Positions 1-10,265 of a stretch of 64,000 nucleotides of DNA are shown here, in pieces. Each line of letters begins with the position of its first letter. Position 1 is the stretch's first letter. The notes beneath the pieces were generated by a model. That model was not told the DNA's origin and ran no database searches. It worked only from the letters and a program-made list of their open reading frames with translations. A program made the translations under genes and the position numbers. The stretch spans positions 62,001-126,000 of the forward strand of contig RMBW01000087.1 of NCBI GenBank assembly GCA_004009845.1, read 5' to 3'. Origin of the DNA: Davidsoniella eucalypti. Taxonomy: Eukaryota > Ascomycota > Sordariomycetes > Microascales > Ceratocystidaceae.

Positions 1-1003
1 AGAATAGGCGCGCAAGTGATAGAGTCCTCCTCGATGGCAGAGATGATTGTGTCTATGATTGCAGTACTTTCTGTTGTTGTGAATTCCGTTCTAGCGGGGA
101 ATATGATAGCACGGGTGTAAAAATCCTGTAGTGACTTTTTCCAGGTTGTAGTAGTCGCCACTGGTAACTCAATATCTGTGCCATTGCTCAATTTTGAGAG
201 GAGTTGTAAGCACCTCAATGAAGTTGCGGATGCGACCTCAATTGCATCTGTAGAGCTGATACGATGTAACCCCCAAACGGCAGACATTGTCGAAATCCAT
301 TGTTCCTCTTTGTGTTGCGACTCCTCGGTAGAAGCATATATCAGCGCAGATGAGATGGACAATATGGGTGTAACGATGCTCAACGCCTCGGTAGTAGATG
401 TAGCGAATAGAGATTTGATATGTTCAGCACCCATATTATCATGAGTACATAGCATCGCCGAGTCTAGTCTTGCTATAAGGGTTGATAGAGAAGCCAAAAG
501 AGTCTTGGCACTCTCGAGGGCGCAATGAGTAGTCCTTAGCACATCGAGGTTATACGATATATCGGCGGTACGCTTGCGCTTTTCACCAGCAGTTACGGCC
601 GCCGAGTTAGATGATTCGGAAATTTCCTTCAAGGCTGTTTGGAGGACACTGGTAAACTTGCGATCGGCAAGTGACTTGGCGAGCGAGAAGAGAGGTATGC
701 GACTGAATACATATTCGAGGATAGCCCATGTGACGGGATACCTACGGACCCGTTCTGCCTGTGGCTTGGAGGTAGGGCCATTCATAAGCTTAAGAAGCCA
801 TCTTAAAGTCGTCTCTTCGATCGCATGATATTCGGTTCGTGAGAGCTGCGAGAGAAGACGCCAGAGAGTGTCGAGATTCTCGCCATTGGCGCCCGGGCCG
901 GCCTTCTCAAGGGACCGTACGAGTTTAGTCAGATCAAATTGGGTCTATAATTTGTTAGCAGGAGCGTGCCGCAAGATGTGAGGTCGGGTATACTTACTTC
1001 CAT
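1..1003 (-). CDS. Urb2/Npa2-like nucleolar pre-ribosome assembly protein, 5' part (partial at left edge)
   Basis: Two exons read leftwards. Exon 1 is only ATG-GAA (1003-998). A 53-nt intron (997-945) has a GTAAGT donor, a GCTAAC branch point and a TATAG acceptor. Exon 2 runs open from 944 past position 1, so about 316 residues are visible and the gene continues outside the window. The protein starts METQFDLTKLVRS. It then carries a helical segment with a WRLLSQLSR stretch, an ETTLRWLLKLM stretch, and RRYPVTWAILEYVFSRIPLFS followed shortly by a basic KRKR patch (near residue 144). This order resembles the N-terminus of fungal Urb2/Npa2 proteins, nucleolar factors for 60S subunit assembly. The family call is from memory of the pattern, so it is moderate; the gene itself is well supported by the intron and the long open frame. 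It is divergent from MIC10, with 361 bp between the start codons. Confidence 0.72.
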
Positions 1004-1364
1004 AACTTCATCCACTAAGATCGGCGCTGTAGTTCAAAATCAAGCGGCGCTCGCAAAGTAAAAAAAGATCATCGTCGTTGAAGAAGTCTTGCGCCGAAAA
1101 TTTTAGTGGAGCCCATACCCAATATAATTCTGCCATATAAGCTTCTGAAAACGGTATTAGGACTCTCACCGCTTTCAATGGGCTCCAATTTGCCGGCTGG
1201 TTCTCGTCGGCATCAATTGCTAGGCCAAGCTGAAAGCAAAAGCTAAAAAAAAATCCTCCTAGACGACCCCCATTCTCCAGAACGATTCTCGATCCCTTCA
1301 ATCTGGCGCCGAAGCCTTTTTCCAATATTGATTGATTCTGCCCGTGCAACCCAAATTATCCGAA
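1004..1364. promoter_or_regulatory. Shared divergent promoter region, Urb2-like / MIC10
   Basis: This is the only space between the two outward-facing start codons, so it must hold both promoters and both 5' leaders. I see no clear TATA box. Reading frames here on the minus strand continue upstream of the Urb2-like ATG but have no supporting start or splice signals. Confidence 0.55.
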
Positions 1365-1767
1365 ATGGCCGACTCTACCACCCGCCCTTCGCCTGTCGCC
1401 CGCCCTGTCAGCGAGGCCCTGCTGAATGAGAAGGTGAGTTTTTCTCACCAGCAGCATCCGCTCTACACTACTGCGGCTCGTCATTCCTACAGTCTTGCGC
1501 GATCCCGTACCCGGCCGGTGCTTTAGGCTAACCACACCACGTGCTCCGGCACTGTTTCTTTGATTCTAGTGGGACCGCTGCCTGTCCAACCTCATCGTCA
1601 AGAGCTCTCTCGGCCTTGGCTTCGGTGTCGTCTTCTCCGTTCTGCTGTTCAAGCGCCGTGCGTGGCCTGCTGTCATCGGCGTCGGCTTCGGTGCTGGCCG
1701 CGCCTACGAGGAGTGCAACGTGAGCTTAAAGCTTGCCGCTAAGAACCTGAAGAGCCAGTCCTCGTAA
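1365..1767 (+). CDS. MIC10: MICOS complex subunit Mic10
   Basis: Two exons, 1365-1433 and 1570-1767, give 88 residues. The intron (1434-1569, 136 nt) has GTGAGT, a CTAAC branch point and a TTCTAG acceptor. Exon 1 encodes MADSTTRPSPVARPVSEALL then NEK. Exon 2 starts WDRCLSNLIVKSSLGLGFGV, continues through a hydrophobic segment, a KRRAWP turn and a second hydrophobic segment, and ends GRAYEECN plus a polar tail. These are the Mic10 hallmarks: the WDRCLSN entry, two glycine-rich membrane segments (GLGFG and GVGFGAGRAY) and a positively charged loop between them. Mic10 oligomers bend the mitochondrial inner membrane at crista junctions. The length matches the family (about 85-100 residues). The ATG has an A at -3 and no in-frame ATG lies nearby upstream. 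Confidence 0.93.
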
Positions 1768-2845
1768 ATCGAATCACATGTCATCCACAGGCCGATGACA
1801 TCGAGAGAAAAGAATTACGACAAACCACCATAAAGCCTTGTACTGCTAGCTGTTTATTTTTCTCTGGACTGGGTGTTTAGGAAAGGTATGGCTGCGATGC
1901 TCTATTTTCGACATATGAAGCTTGGAAGAGCCTCGTGTTCGCAAGTAGGGCATAGTACTCGGCAGTGTACAACACATCACTATATACAAGACTCTCATTT
2001 GACTAGGCGATGTAAGGATGAGAAATACCAAATACCCTTCATCTTTGAACAATAGGCCTCGGGATATCCTCACAATAGTCTATACGTGAAACGCTTCTCA
2101 TAGTATAATACCCTTATAATTAGATATAGGGTCTTGAATGCTATCAGTCATCTCAAAACTCACATTATATTCTTATTGGCTATGGTTTATATGTTCTCTC
2201 GTGGCTTGCTGACTCCCATCAAACCAATTCGTAGATAAAAAAGGTGATCACATGTAAATCCTCGAGTCTGAACAAATTTTCATCATTGCAAACAATAAAC
2301 CACAAGCATTCATGATCATCAATATGACAATTTAAGTGAGGATATATCAGCTATTAATTGAAATGAATAAATACTATCAGCTATCTTGCCATGGCCGGTT
2401 AAGTATGTATAGCTCACAAAGTTATATGCATATAAAGGGGCCATGCATATATCACAAACTAGCTTAGTCACCACAACATCCCTGTCGATTGTAAGGCAGG
2501 GCTGAACGAAATTTTTGGGGGACATCATGCAAGGCTGGCGATTTCTATGAAAGGCACAGTTAAGCAAACGCAACGTTGATGTGAATTTGCAGCACGTTGA
2601 TCGCGTGCACCACGATCTTTTCCCGAACGGATTTTCTATTGGACTTCTCTGCAGAGCTCTTAGGTATTGGTTATTGTGATATCTCAGCAGACCTTCTACC
2701 TATAGTCAGCTCGCGTACCTCGACCCTCGGCGCGTTCGATCGCGTTCTCTCGAACGGTTAGCGCAAACGTCTGTGAAAAAAGCATCCTGTGACAACTTTC
2801 TAACCTATCAGTCTTGCTCTCTAGTGATCTATTCAATCTGACATT
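1768..2845. other. Intergenic, MIC10 to PRP8
   Basis: AT-rich tract holding the MIC10 3' UTR and the PRP8 promoter and leader. The last 150 bases are more GC-rich and pyrimidine-rich, as expected for a leader. I see no further gene. Confidence 0.6.
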
Positions 2846-5800
2846 ATGTCGGGCCTTCCTCCACCTCCCCCACCAGGCTGGACCGCGCCACCACCTCCTC
2901 CGCCGCCCTCTTCTCTTCCTCCGCCGCCTTCGGTTCCCGCCCCTCCTCCTCCCGGATACCGACCTCCCAACGATCTCCAAATCGCCAAGTTCGCCCAGAA
3001 AAAGAAAGAATGGCTTCGAGACCGCCGGTTAAGGTTCGGCGAGAAGCGGAAAGGCGGCTTTGTCGAGACTCAAAAGGCCGACATGCCGCCTGAGCATCTT
3101 CGCAAGATCGTTCGTGATATCGGCGATGTCTCGCAAAAGAAGTACACTAGCGACAAGCGCTCCTATCTTGGTGCACTCAAGTTCATGCCTCACGCTGTTC
3201 TCAAACTTCTCGAAAATATGCCTATGCCTTGGGAGTCGACGCGAGAAGTCAAGGTCCTATACCATGTCAATGGCTGCTTGACCCTCGTCAACGAGATCCC
3301 GCGTGTCATTGAGCCCGTCTTCTTTGCACAATGGGCTATGATGTGGGTGTATATGCGTAAAGAGAAGCAAGATAGACGACTCTTCAAGCGTATGCGCTTC
3401 CCCCCTTTCGATGACGAGGAGCCTCCGCTATCTTGGTCTGAAAATATCGAAGATGTCGAGCCTCTGGAGCCTATCCAGTTCGAGCTCGATGAAGACGACG
3501 ATGCCGCCGTTTACGAGTGGTTTTACGACCACAGACCTCTTCTCGACTCTTCACATGTAAATGGCCCAAGTTACAAGAAGTGGAACTTGAATCTACAGCA
3601 GATGGCGACATTGTTCCGTCTAAGTAGACCCTTGATCTCTGATGTAGTTGACAAAAACTACTTCTACCTCTTCGACCTTCCCAGCTTCTTTACTGCGAAG
3701 GCGCTTAACGTTGCTTTCCCTGGCGGTGCCAAATTCGAGCCACTTTACAAGGACATCGATCCCAACGACGAGGACTTTGGAGAGTTCAACGCTATCGACC
3801 GCATCATCTTCCGCACTCCGACCAGAACCGAATCAAGAGTCGCCTACCCATACCTCTACAACTCTCTTCCTCGTAGTGTTCACCTATCATGGTATTCACA
3901 CCCGCAAGTGGTTTACTCGAAACCCGAATCACCAGATCTACCAGCGTTCTATTTCGACCGTCACCTACATCCCATTTCGTCACGCAATGTCAAGCCCATG
4001 AACGTCGAAATCTCCCACGAAGACGAAATCTTTGGCGTAGGCAGCAATGAAGAGCTCGAGGAGTCTCTCTTCGAACTTCCTCTCGAAGTCCAACCCTTCC
4101 TTGACGACGAAGAGATCGATAATGACGACACAGCCGATGCGATCCAGCTTTGGTGGGCACCTTTCCCCTTTGATCGCCGCTCCGGTCGTATGGTGCGCGC
4201 TCAAGATGTGCCTCTTGTAAAGCAGTTCTACTTAGAACACCCCGTACCTAACGACAAGAATCGTATTCCTATCAAAGTCAGTGTGTCATACCAGAAGCTA
4301 CTGAAGACATACATCCTGAACGAGCTTCACGAAAAGCCAGCCAAGTCACAAAACAGTCAAAGCTTGCTGAAATCTTTGAAACAGACCAAGTTCTTCCAGC
4401 AAACAACTATCGATTGGGTTGAAGCTGGTCTGCAGGTGTGTCGTCAAGGTTTCAACATGCTGAACCTCTTGATTCATCGCAAGAACCTGACCTACTTGCA
4501 TCTTGATTACAACTTCAATCTGAAGCCCGTCAAGACTCTCACCACAAAAGAGCGTAAAAAGTCTCGTTTCGGAAACGCGTTTCATCTTATGCGTGAAATT
4601 TTGCGTCTGACTAAGCTTATTGTTGATGCTCAAGTTCAGTACCGTCTTGGCAATATCGATGCCTTCCAGCTTGCTGATGGTATCTTGTACGCCTTCAACC
4701 ATGTGGGTCAGCTCACAGGTATGTACCGTTACAAGTACAAGCTCATGCATCAGATCCGTACCTGTAAGGACTTGAAGCACTTGATCTACTACCGATTCAA
4801 TGCCGGCCCCGTTGGTAAGGGTCCTGGATGTGGTTTCTGGGCTCCTGCGTGGAGAGTCTGGCTCTTTTTCTTACGTGGTATCATTCCTTTGCTCGAGAGA
4901 TGGCTTGGAAACTTGCTCTCTCGCCAATTCGAAGGTCGTCACAGCAAGGGTGTTGCTAAGACAGTTACTAAGCAGCGTGTTGAGTCCCATTTCGATCTCG
5001 AGCTGCGTGCCTCTGTCATGGCTGATTTGATGGACATGATGCCTGAAGGTATCAAGCAAAACAAAGTCAACACTGTGCTACAGCACTTGTCTGAAGCCTG
5101 GAGATGTTGGAAATCCAACATCCCCTGGAAGGTTCCTGGTCTTCCCGCACCTATCGAGAACATCATTCTTCGTTACGTCAAGGCGAAGGCTGATTGGTGG
5201 ATTTCTGTCGCCCACTACAACAGAGAACGTATCCGCCGCGGTGCTACTGTCGACAAAACTGTTGCCAAGAAGAACGTTGGTCGTCTAACCCGTTTGTGGT
5301 TGAAGGCTGAACAAGAACGTCAGCACAACCACATGAAGGATGGTCCTTATGTGTCTTCCGAAGAAGCCGTTGCTATCTACACTACCACCGTTCATTGGCT
5401 AGAATCCCGCAAGTTCTCGCCTATCCCCTTCCCCAGTGTCTCTTACAAGCACGACACCAAGATTCTTATCCTTGCGCTTGAGCGTCTTCGTGAGGCCTAC
5501 TCTGTCAAGGGTCGCTTGAACCAAAATCAGCGTGAAGAGCTTGCGCTTATCGAACAGGCATACGATAGCCCTGGTACCAGTCTGGAGCGCATCAAGCGTT
5601 TCATGCTGACGCAAAGAGCCTTCAAGGAAGTCACAGTTGACATGAATGATAACTACAGTACCATCAACCCTGTCTACGACATCGAGCCTATGGAAAAGAT
5701 CACAGACGCCTACCTCGATCAATACCTCTGGTACCAGGCTGATCAACGTCACTTATTCCCAGCCTGGATCAAGCCTTCCGACTCAGAAGTGCCTCCTCTA

Positions 5801-8800
5801 CTCACCTACAAGTGGACACAAGCCATCAACAACTTGGACGGTGTTTGGGATACCGAAAATGGAGAGTGCAATGTCATCATTGAGACTGAGCTGTCCAAGG
5901 TGTATGATAAGATGGAGCTGACCCTACTGAACTCGCTTCTACGCCTTATCATGGATCACAACCTGGCTGACTACATCACTGCCAAGAACAACGTCCAACT
6001 AACCTACAAGGATATGAACCACGTAAACAGCTACGGTATGATTCGTGGTCTCCAATTCTCCGGGTTTGTGTTCCAATACTATGGCCTCGTTCTAGATCTG
6101 CTTCTTCTGGGCCCTCAACGTGCTAGTGAGATCGACGGGCCCCCTCAGAGCCCCAACGGGTTCCTCCAATTCCGTGACAAGGAGACTGAAGCTCGCCACC
6201 CCATTCGTCTATACACCCGCTACATCGACAAGATTTGGATTCTTCTGCGCTTCACTGCCGATGAGTCCCGTGACCTGATCCAACGTTATCTAACGGAGCA
6301 ACCTGATCCCAACTTTGAAAATGTCATTGGATACAAGAGCAAAAAGTGCTGGCCCCGTGACTGCCGTATGCGTCTCATGCGCCACGATGTCAACTTAGGT
6401 CGTGCTACATTCTGGGACTTGAAGAATCGCTTGCCGCGCTCACTGACCACCATAGAATGGGATGACAGCTACGTCAGTGTATACAGTCGAGACAACCCGA
6501 ACTTGCTATTCTCTATGTGTGGCTTCGAAGTCCGTGTCTTGCCCAAGTGCCGTAACCAGAATGACGAGTTCTCGGTCAAGGATAGCGTGTGGTCACTCGT
6601 TGATAACACTACCAAAGAGCGTACTGCTCACGCCTTCTTGCAAGTGACGGAGGATGATATTGCCAAGTTCAACAACCGTATTCGTCAAATTCTCATGTCG
6701 TCTGGTTCTACGACATTCACCAAGATTGCCAACAAGTGGAACACAGCCCTCATCGCCCTCTTCACTTACTACCGTGAAGCTGCTGTCTCGACAATCCCTC
6801 TTCTAGATACCATTGTCAAGTGCGAAACCAAGATCCAAACTCGTGTCAAGATTGGTCTCAACTCGAAGATGCCTTCTCGTTTCCCTCCAGCAGTTTTCTA
6901 CACGCCCAAGGAACTGGGTGGTCTTGGTATGATTTCCGGCTCACACATCCTCATTCCTGCTAGTGATAAACGTTGGTCCAACCAGACAGATACCGGTGTC
7001 ACCCACTACCGCGCTGGTATGACACATGATGAGGAGACACTCATTCCCAATATCTTCAGATACATTATCCCCTGGGAGGCTGAGTTCATCGACTCTCAGC
7101 GTGTGTGGACTGAGTACTCCCAGAAGCGTCTGGAAGCCAGCCAACAGAACCGTCGTCTTACTCTGGAAGATCTAGAAGACAGCTGGGATCGTGGTCTACC
7201 TCGTATCAATACTCTGTTCCAAAAGGATCGCAGTACCCTCAGTTTCGACAAGGGTTACCGTGTTCGTTCCGAGTTCAAGATCTACCAGCTAATGAGAAGC
7301 AACCCATTCTGGTGGACAAGTCAGCGCCATGATGGTAAACTTTGGAACCTGAACGCCTACCGTACGGATGTCATTCAGGCCCTGGGAGGTGTCGAGACCA
7401 TTCTAGAGCACACTTTGTTCAAGGCTACTGGCTTCCCCTCTTGGGAGGGTCTCTTCTGGGAGAAGGCCTCTGGTTTCGAAGAGTCCATGAAGTTCAAGAA
7501 GCTGACAAACGCCCAGCGTTCCGGTCTAAACCAAATTCCCAACCGTCGTTTCACGCTATGGTGGTCACCAACGATCAACCGTGCCAATGTTTATGTTGGT
7601 TTCCAGGTGCAACTAGATTTGACTGGTATCTTCCTTCACGGTAAGATTCCTACTCTCAAGATCTCGCTCATTCAGATCTTCCGCGCCCATTTGTGGCAGA
7701 AGATCCACGAGTCAGTTGTCATGGATCTGTGCCAGGTCTTCGATCAGGAACTAGAGTCTCTTGGTATCGAGATGGTGCAGAAAGAGACGATCCATCCCAG
7801 AAAGTCGTACAAGATGAACTCTTCGTGTGCCGACATTCTGCTTTTTGCCAGCCACAAGTGGAACGTCACTCGCCCGTCGCTGTTGTACGATACTAAGGAC
7901 ATTGTCGAGTCTATCTCAACCAACAGATTCTGGATTGATGTCCAGTTGCGTTACGGTGATTACGATTCTCACGATATCGAGCGTTACACTCGTGCAAAGT
8001 ACCTTGACTACACCACAGACTCGGGTCTGTACCCTAGTGCTACGGGTCTCATGATCGGTATTGATCTAGCCTACAACCTGTACTCGGCGTACGGTATGTA
8101 CTTCCCTGGCCTCAAGGTACTTGTGCAGCAGGCCATGGCCAAGATCATGAAGGCCAACCCTGCTCTATACGTTCTACGTGAACGTATTCGCAAGGGTCTG
8201 CAGCTGTATGCATCCGAAAGCAACCAGGAGTTCCTCAACTCGCAGAACTACTCAGAGCTGTTCAGCAACCAGACGCAACTGTTCATTGATGACACGAACG
8301 TCTACCGTGTTACCATCCATAAGACCTTTGAAGGTAACTTGACGACCAAGCCTATCAACGGTGCTATCTTTATCTTCAACCCCCGTACTGGTCAATTGTT
8401 CCTGAAGATCATCCACACCAGTGTCTGGGCTGGTCAAAAGCGTCTTGGTCAGTTAGCGAAGTGGAAGACTGCCGAAGAAGTAGCAGCTTTGATCCGTTCT
8501 TTACCCCATGAAGAACAGCCTCGCCAGCTCATTGTCACTCGTAAGGGTCTTTTGGATCCTCTTGAGGTCCATCTACTCGACTTCCCTAATATCTCCATCC
8601 GTGCTTCTGAGCTTCAGCTACCCTTCCAGGCTGCCATGAAGGTCGAGAAACTGGGTGACATGATTCTACGTGCCACTGAGCCTCAAATGGTTCTGTTCAA
8701 CTTATACGATGACTGGTTGAAGAGCATCTCTTCGTACACTGCCTTCTCTCGTCTTGTCCTCATTCTGCGTGCCCTACACGTCAATCAGGACAAGACCAAG

Positions 8801-9964
8801 TTAGTCCTTCGTCCTGACAAGTCGGTCATCACCCTAGACCATCAGATTTGGCCATCACTATCTGACGAAGACTGGATCAAGGTAGAAACACAACTGCGTG
8901 ATCTTATTCTACACGACTACGGCAAGAAGAACAACGTGAATGTGGCCAGTCTAACCAGCAGTGAAGTCCGTGATATCATCCTCGGTATGGAGATCTCTGC
9001 TCCGTCCATGCAACGCCAGCAGGCTGCGGAGATTGAGAAGCAGCAGCAAGAGCAGGCAGCACTCACAGCTGTTACCACGAAGACACAGAACGTCCACGGT
9101 GAGGAAATCGTTGTCACTACAACTTCGCAGTTCGAGACCCAGACCTTTGCCTCCAAGACAGAGTGGCGTACTAGAGCCATTGCGACAGCCAACCTTCACA
9201 CGAGATCCAACAACATCTACGTGTCTTCTGTCGAGAGCGACTCAGACGACAGCATCACATATGTTATGCCCAACAACATCCTCAAGCGATTCATCACAAT
9301 TGCCGATCTGCGTGTCCAAGTTGCTGGTTACTTGTATGGTGTATCAGCTCCCGGCACCAACGACCAGATCAAGGAGGTGCGCTGTATCGTCATGGTACCA
9401 CAGGTTGGCCAGCTACGCAGTGTCAACCTGCCGCAACAGTTGCCGCAAAACGAATACCTAGACGGCATGGAACTCCTAGGTATCATTCACACCGTGGCAG
9501 GCAATGAGCTGCCATACATGTCCGCGGTGGATGTGACACAAGCATCTAAGCTCACCGAGAGTCACGAATCATGGAACCGCGAGAGTACCATTACTGTAGC
9601 GGTATCATTTACTCCTGGTTCGGTGTCGCTATCGGCCTGGGGCTTGACACCACAGGGTTACAAGTGGGGTCTAGATAACAAGGATATGGGATCTGACCAA
9701 CCGCAAGGCTTCACGACGGTCATGGGAGAGAAGCGTAAGCTGCTCCTGTCGCCGCGCTTCAAGGGCTTCTTCTTGGTGCCAGAGCTGGATCGCTGGAATT
9801 ACAGCTTCTTGGGTACGGTGTTCGACGGCATGGCCAAGAAGCCAGTGCGCGTTAAGCTCGATACGCCTCGGCCGTTCTACAGTGAAGACCACCGGCCGAT
9901 CCACTTCCACGACTTCTCCCAGCTAGAGGATGTCGGAGTTGATCGTGACGACAACTTTGCTTAG
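2846..9964 (+). CDS. PRP8: Pre-mRNA-processing-splicing factor 8 (Prp8), intronless
   Basis: A single uninterrupted frame of 2372 residues. Prp8 is the U5 snRNP scaffold that holds the spliceosome active site. Visible order: a proline-rich N-terminus (PPPPPPGW and PPPPPPPSSLPPPP runs, residues about 5-42); the conserved N-terminal domain (RRLRFGEKRKGGF near 60); the large RT-like and linker regions; TGLMIGIDLAYN near residue 1730; the RNase H-like domain from about 1812 (DDTNVYRVTIHKTFEGN, then NPRTGQLFLK and SVWAGQKRLGQLAKW); and a C-terminal Jab1/MPN domain from about 2105, ending in the HRPIHFHDF tail that corresponds to the human retinitis-pigmentosa hot spot. The length fits the family (about 2335-2415), so no intein is inserted, although inteins are common in fungal Prp8. 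Codon use favours C-ending codons, as in a highly expressed gene. Confidence 0.99.
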   Translation: MSGLPPPPPPGWTAPPPPPPPSSLPPPPSVPAPPPPGYRPPNDLQIAKFAQKKKEWLRDRRLRFGEKRKGGFVETQKADMPPEHLRKIVRDIGDVSQKKYTSDKRSYLGALKFMPHAVLKLLENMPMPWESTREVKVLYHVNGCLTLVNEIPRVIEPVFFAQWAMMWVYMRKEKQDRRLFKRMRFPPFDDEEPPLSWSENIEDVEPLEPIQFELDEDDDAAVYEWFYDHRPLLDSSHVNGPSYKKWNLNLQQMATLFRLSRPLISDVVDKNYFYLFDLPSFFTAKALNVAFPGGAKFEPLYKDIDPNDEDFGEFNAIDRIIFRTPTRTESRVAYPYLYNSLPRSVHLSWYSHPQVVYSKPESPDLPAFYFDRHLHPISSRNVKPMNVEISHEDEIFGVGSNEELEESLFELPLEVQPFLDDEEIDNDDTADAIQLWWAPFPFDRRSGRMVRAQDVPLVKQFYLEHPVPNDKNRIPIKVSVSYQKLLKTYILNELHEKPAKSQNSQSLLKSLKQTKFFQQTTIDWVEAGLQVCRQGFNMLNLLIHRKNLTYLHLDYNFNLKPVKTLTTKERKKSRFGNAFHLMREILRLTKLIVDAQVQYRLGNIDAFQLADGILYAFNHVGQLTGMYRYKYKLMHQIRTCKDLKHLIYYRFNAGPVGKGPGCGFWAPAWRVWLFFLRGIIPLLERWLGNLLSRQFEGRHSKGVAKTVTKQRVESHFDLELRASVMADLMDMMPEGIKQNKVNTVLQHLSEAWRCWKSNIPWKVPGLPAPIENIILRYVKAKADWWISVAHYNRERIRRGATVDKTVAKKNVGRLTRLWLKAEQERQHNHMKDGPYVSSEEAVAIYTTTVHWLESRKFSPIPFPSVSYKHDTKILILALERLREAYSVKGRLNQNQREELALIEQAYDSPGTSLERIKRFMLTQRAFKEVTVDMNDNYSTINPVYDIEPMEKITDAYLDQYLWYQADQRHLFPAWIKPSDSEVPPLLTYKWTQAINNLDGVWDTENGECNVIIETELSKVYDKMELTLLNSLLRLIMDHNLADYITAKNNVQLTYKDMNHVNSYGMIRGLQFSGFVFQYYGLVLDLLLLGPQRASEIDGPPQSPNGFLQFRDKETEARHPIRLYTRYIDKIWILLRFTADESRDLIQRYLTEQPDPNFENVIGYKSKKCWPRDCRMRLMRHDVNLGRATFWDLKNRLPRSLTTIEWDDSYVSVYSRDNPNLLFSMCGFEVRVLPKCRNQNDEFSVKDSVWSLVDNTTKERTAHAFLQVTEDDIAKFNNRIRQILMSSGSTTFTKIANKWNTALIALFTYYREAAVSTIPLLDTIVKCETKIQTRVKIGLNSKMPSRFPPAVFYTPKELGGLGMISGSHILIPASDKRWSNQTDTGVTHYRAGMTHDEETLIPNIFRYIIPWEAEFIDSQRVWTEYSQKRLEASQQNRRLTLEDLEDSWDRGLPRINTLFQKDRSTLSFDKGYRVRSEFKIYQLMRSNPFWWTSQRHDGKLWNLNAYRTDVIQALGGVETILEHTLFKATGFPSWEGLFWEKASGFEESMKFKKLTNAQRSGLNQIPNRRFTLWWSPTINRANVYVGFQVQLDLTGIFLHGKIPTLKISLIQIFRAHLWQKIHESVVMDLCQVFDQELESLGIEMVQKETIHPRKSYKMNSSCADILLFASHKWNVTRPSLLYDTKDIVESISTNRFWIDVQLRYGDYDSHDIERYTRAKYLDYTTDSGLYPSATGLMIGIDLAYNLYSAYGMYFPGLKVLVQQAMAKIMKANPALYVLRERIRKGLQLYASESNQEFLNSQNYSELFSNQTQLFIDDTNVYRVTIHKTFEGNLTTKPINGAIFIFNPRTGQLFLKIIHTSVWAGQKRLGQLAKWKTAEEVAALIRSLPHEEQPRQLIVTRKGLLDPLEVHLLDFPNISIRASELQLPFQAAMKVEKLGDMILRATEPQMVLFNLYDDWLKSISSYTAFSRLVLILRALHVNQDKTKLVLRPDKSVITLDHQIWPSLSDEDWIKVETQLRDLILHDYGKKNNVNVASLTSSEVRDIILGMEISAPSMQRQQAAEIEKQQQEQAALTAVTTKTQNVHGEEIVVTTTSQFETQTFASKTEWRTRAIATANLHTRSNNIYVSSVESDSDDSITYVMPNNILKRFITIADLRVQVAGYLYGVSAPGTNDQIKEVRCIVMVPQVGQLRSVNLPQQLPQNEYLDGMELLGIIHTVAGNELPYMSAVDVTQASKLTESHESWNRESTITVAVSFTPGSVSLSAWGLTPQGYKWGLDNKDMGSDQPQGFTTVMGEKRKLLLSPRFKGFFLVPELDRWNYSFLGTVFDGMAKKPVRVKLDTPRPFYSEDHRPIHFHDFSQLEDVGVDRDDNFA

Positions 9965-10265
9965 ACACAATTAGGTCTTGTTTATCTGTTTTGGACTTTG
10001 GGATTTTGTGCTTTTTCTTTACTTGGTTTTTTCTCGGCTTATATCACATTGCTCGTTGTCCTTCCTTCTCTAGTATCGCCGCATGGTACAAAAACCCGGC
10101 GTCTAAACCCCAAAAATTACTGTCTACCTCTTAGAGATCGGTGGGATATCATTTATCAATTCTTCGTAGAGGCCTCGTTTGCCCCTTGCGTATCTGTCTT
10201 CTATTGTGGGTTGTTTCTTTTTTATTTCTCTTGTATTTTCATGGAAAGAGTTTCCGGTTAAATCT
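9965..10265 (+). other. Probable PRP8 3' UTR, T-rich
   Basis: Immediately after the PRP8 stop the plus strand becomes T-rich, with runs such as CTTTTTCTTTACTTGG and GTTTCTTTTTTATTTC. The same coding-strand T-richness follows the Myb and AHC1-like genes, so I read it as 3' UTR. The exact end is not visible. Confidence 0.45.

Noticed and set aside
2846..9964. Possible intein inside PRP8
   Set aside because: The protein length (2372) and uninterrupted family-like sequence leave no room for an intein insertion.
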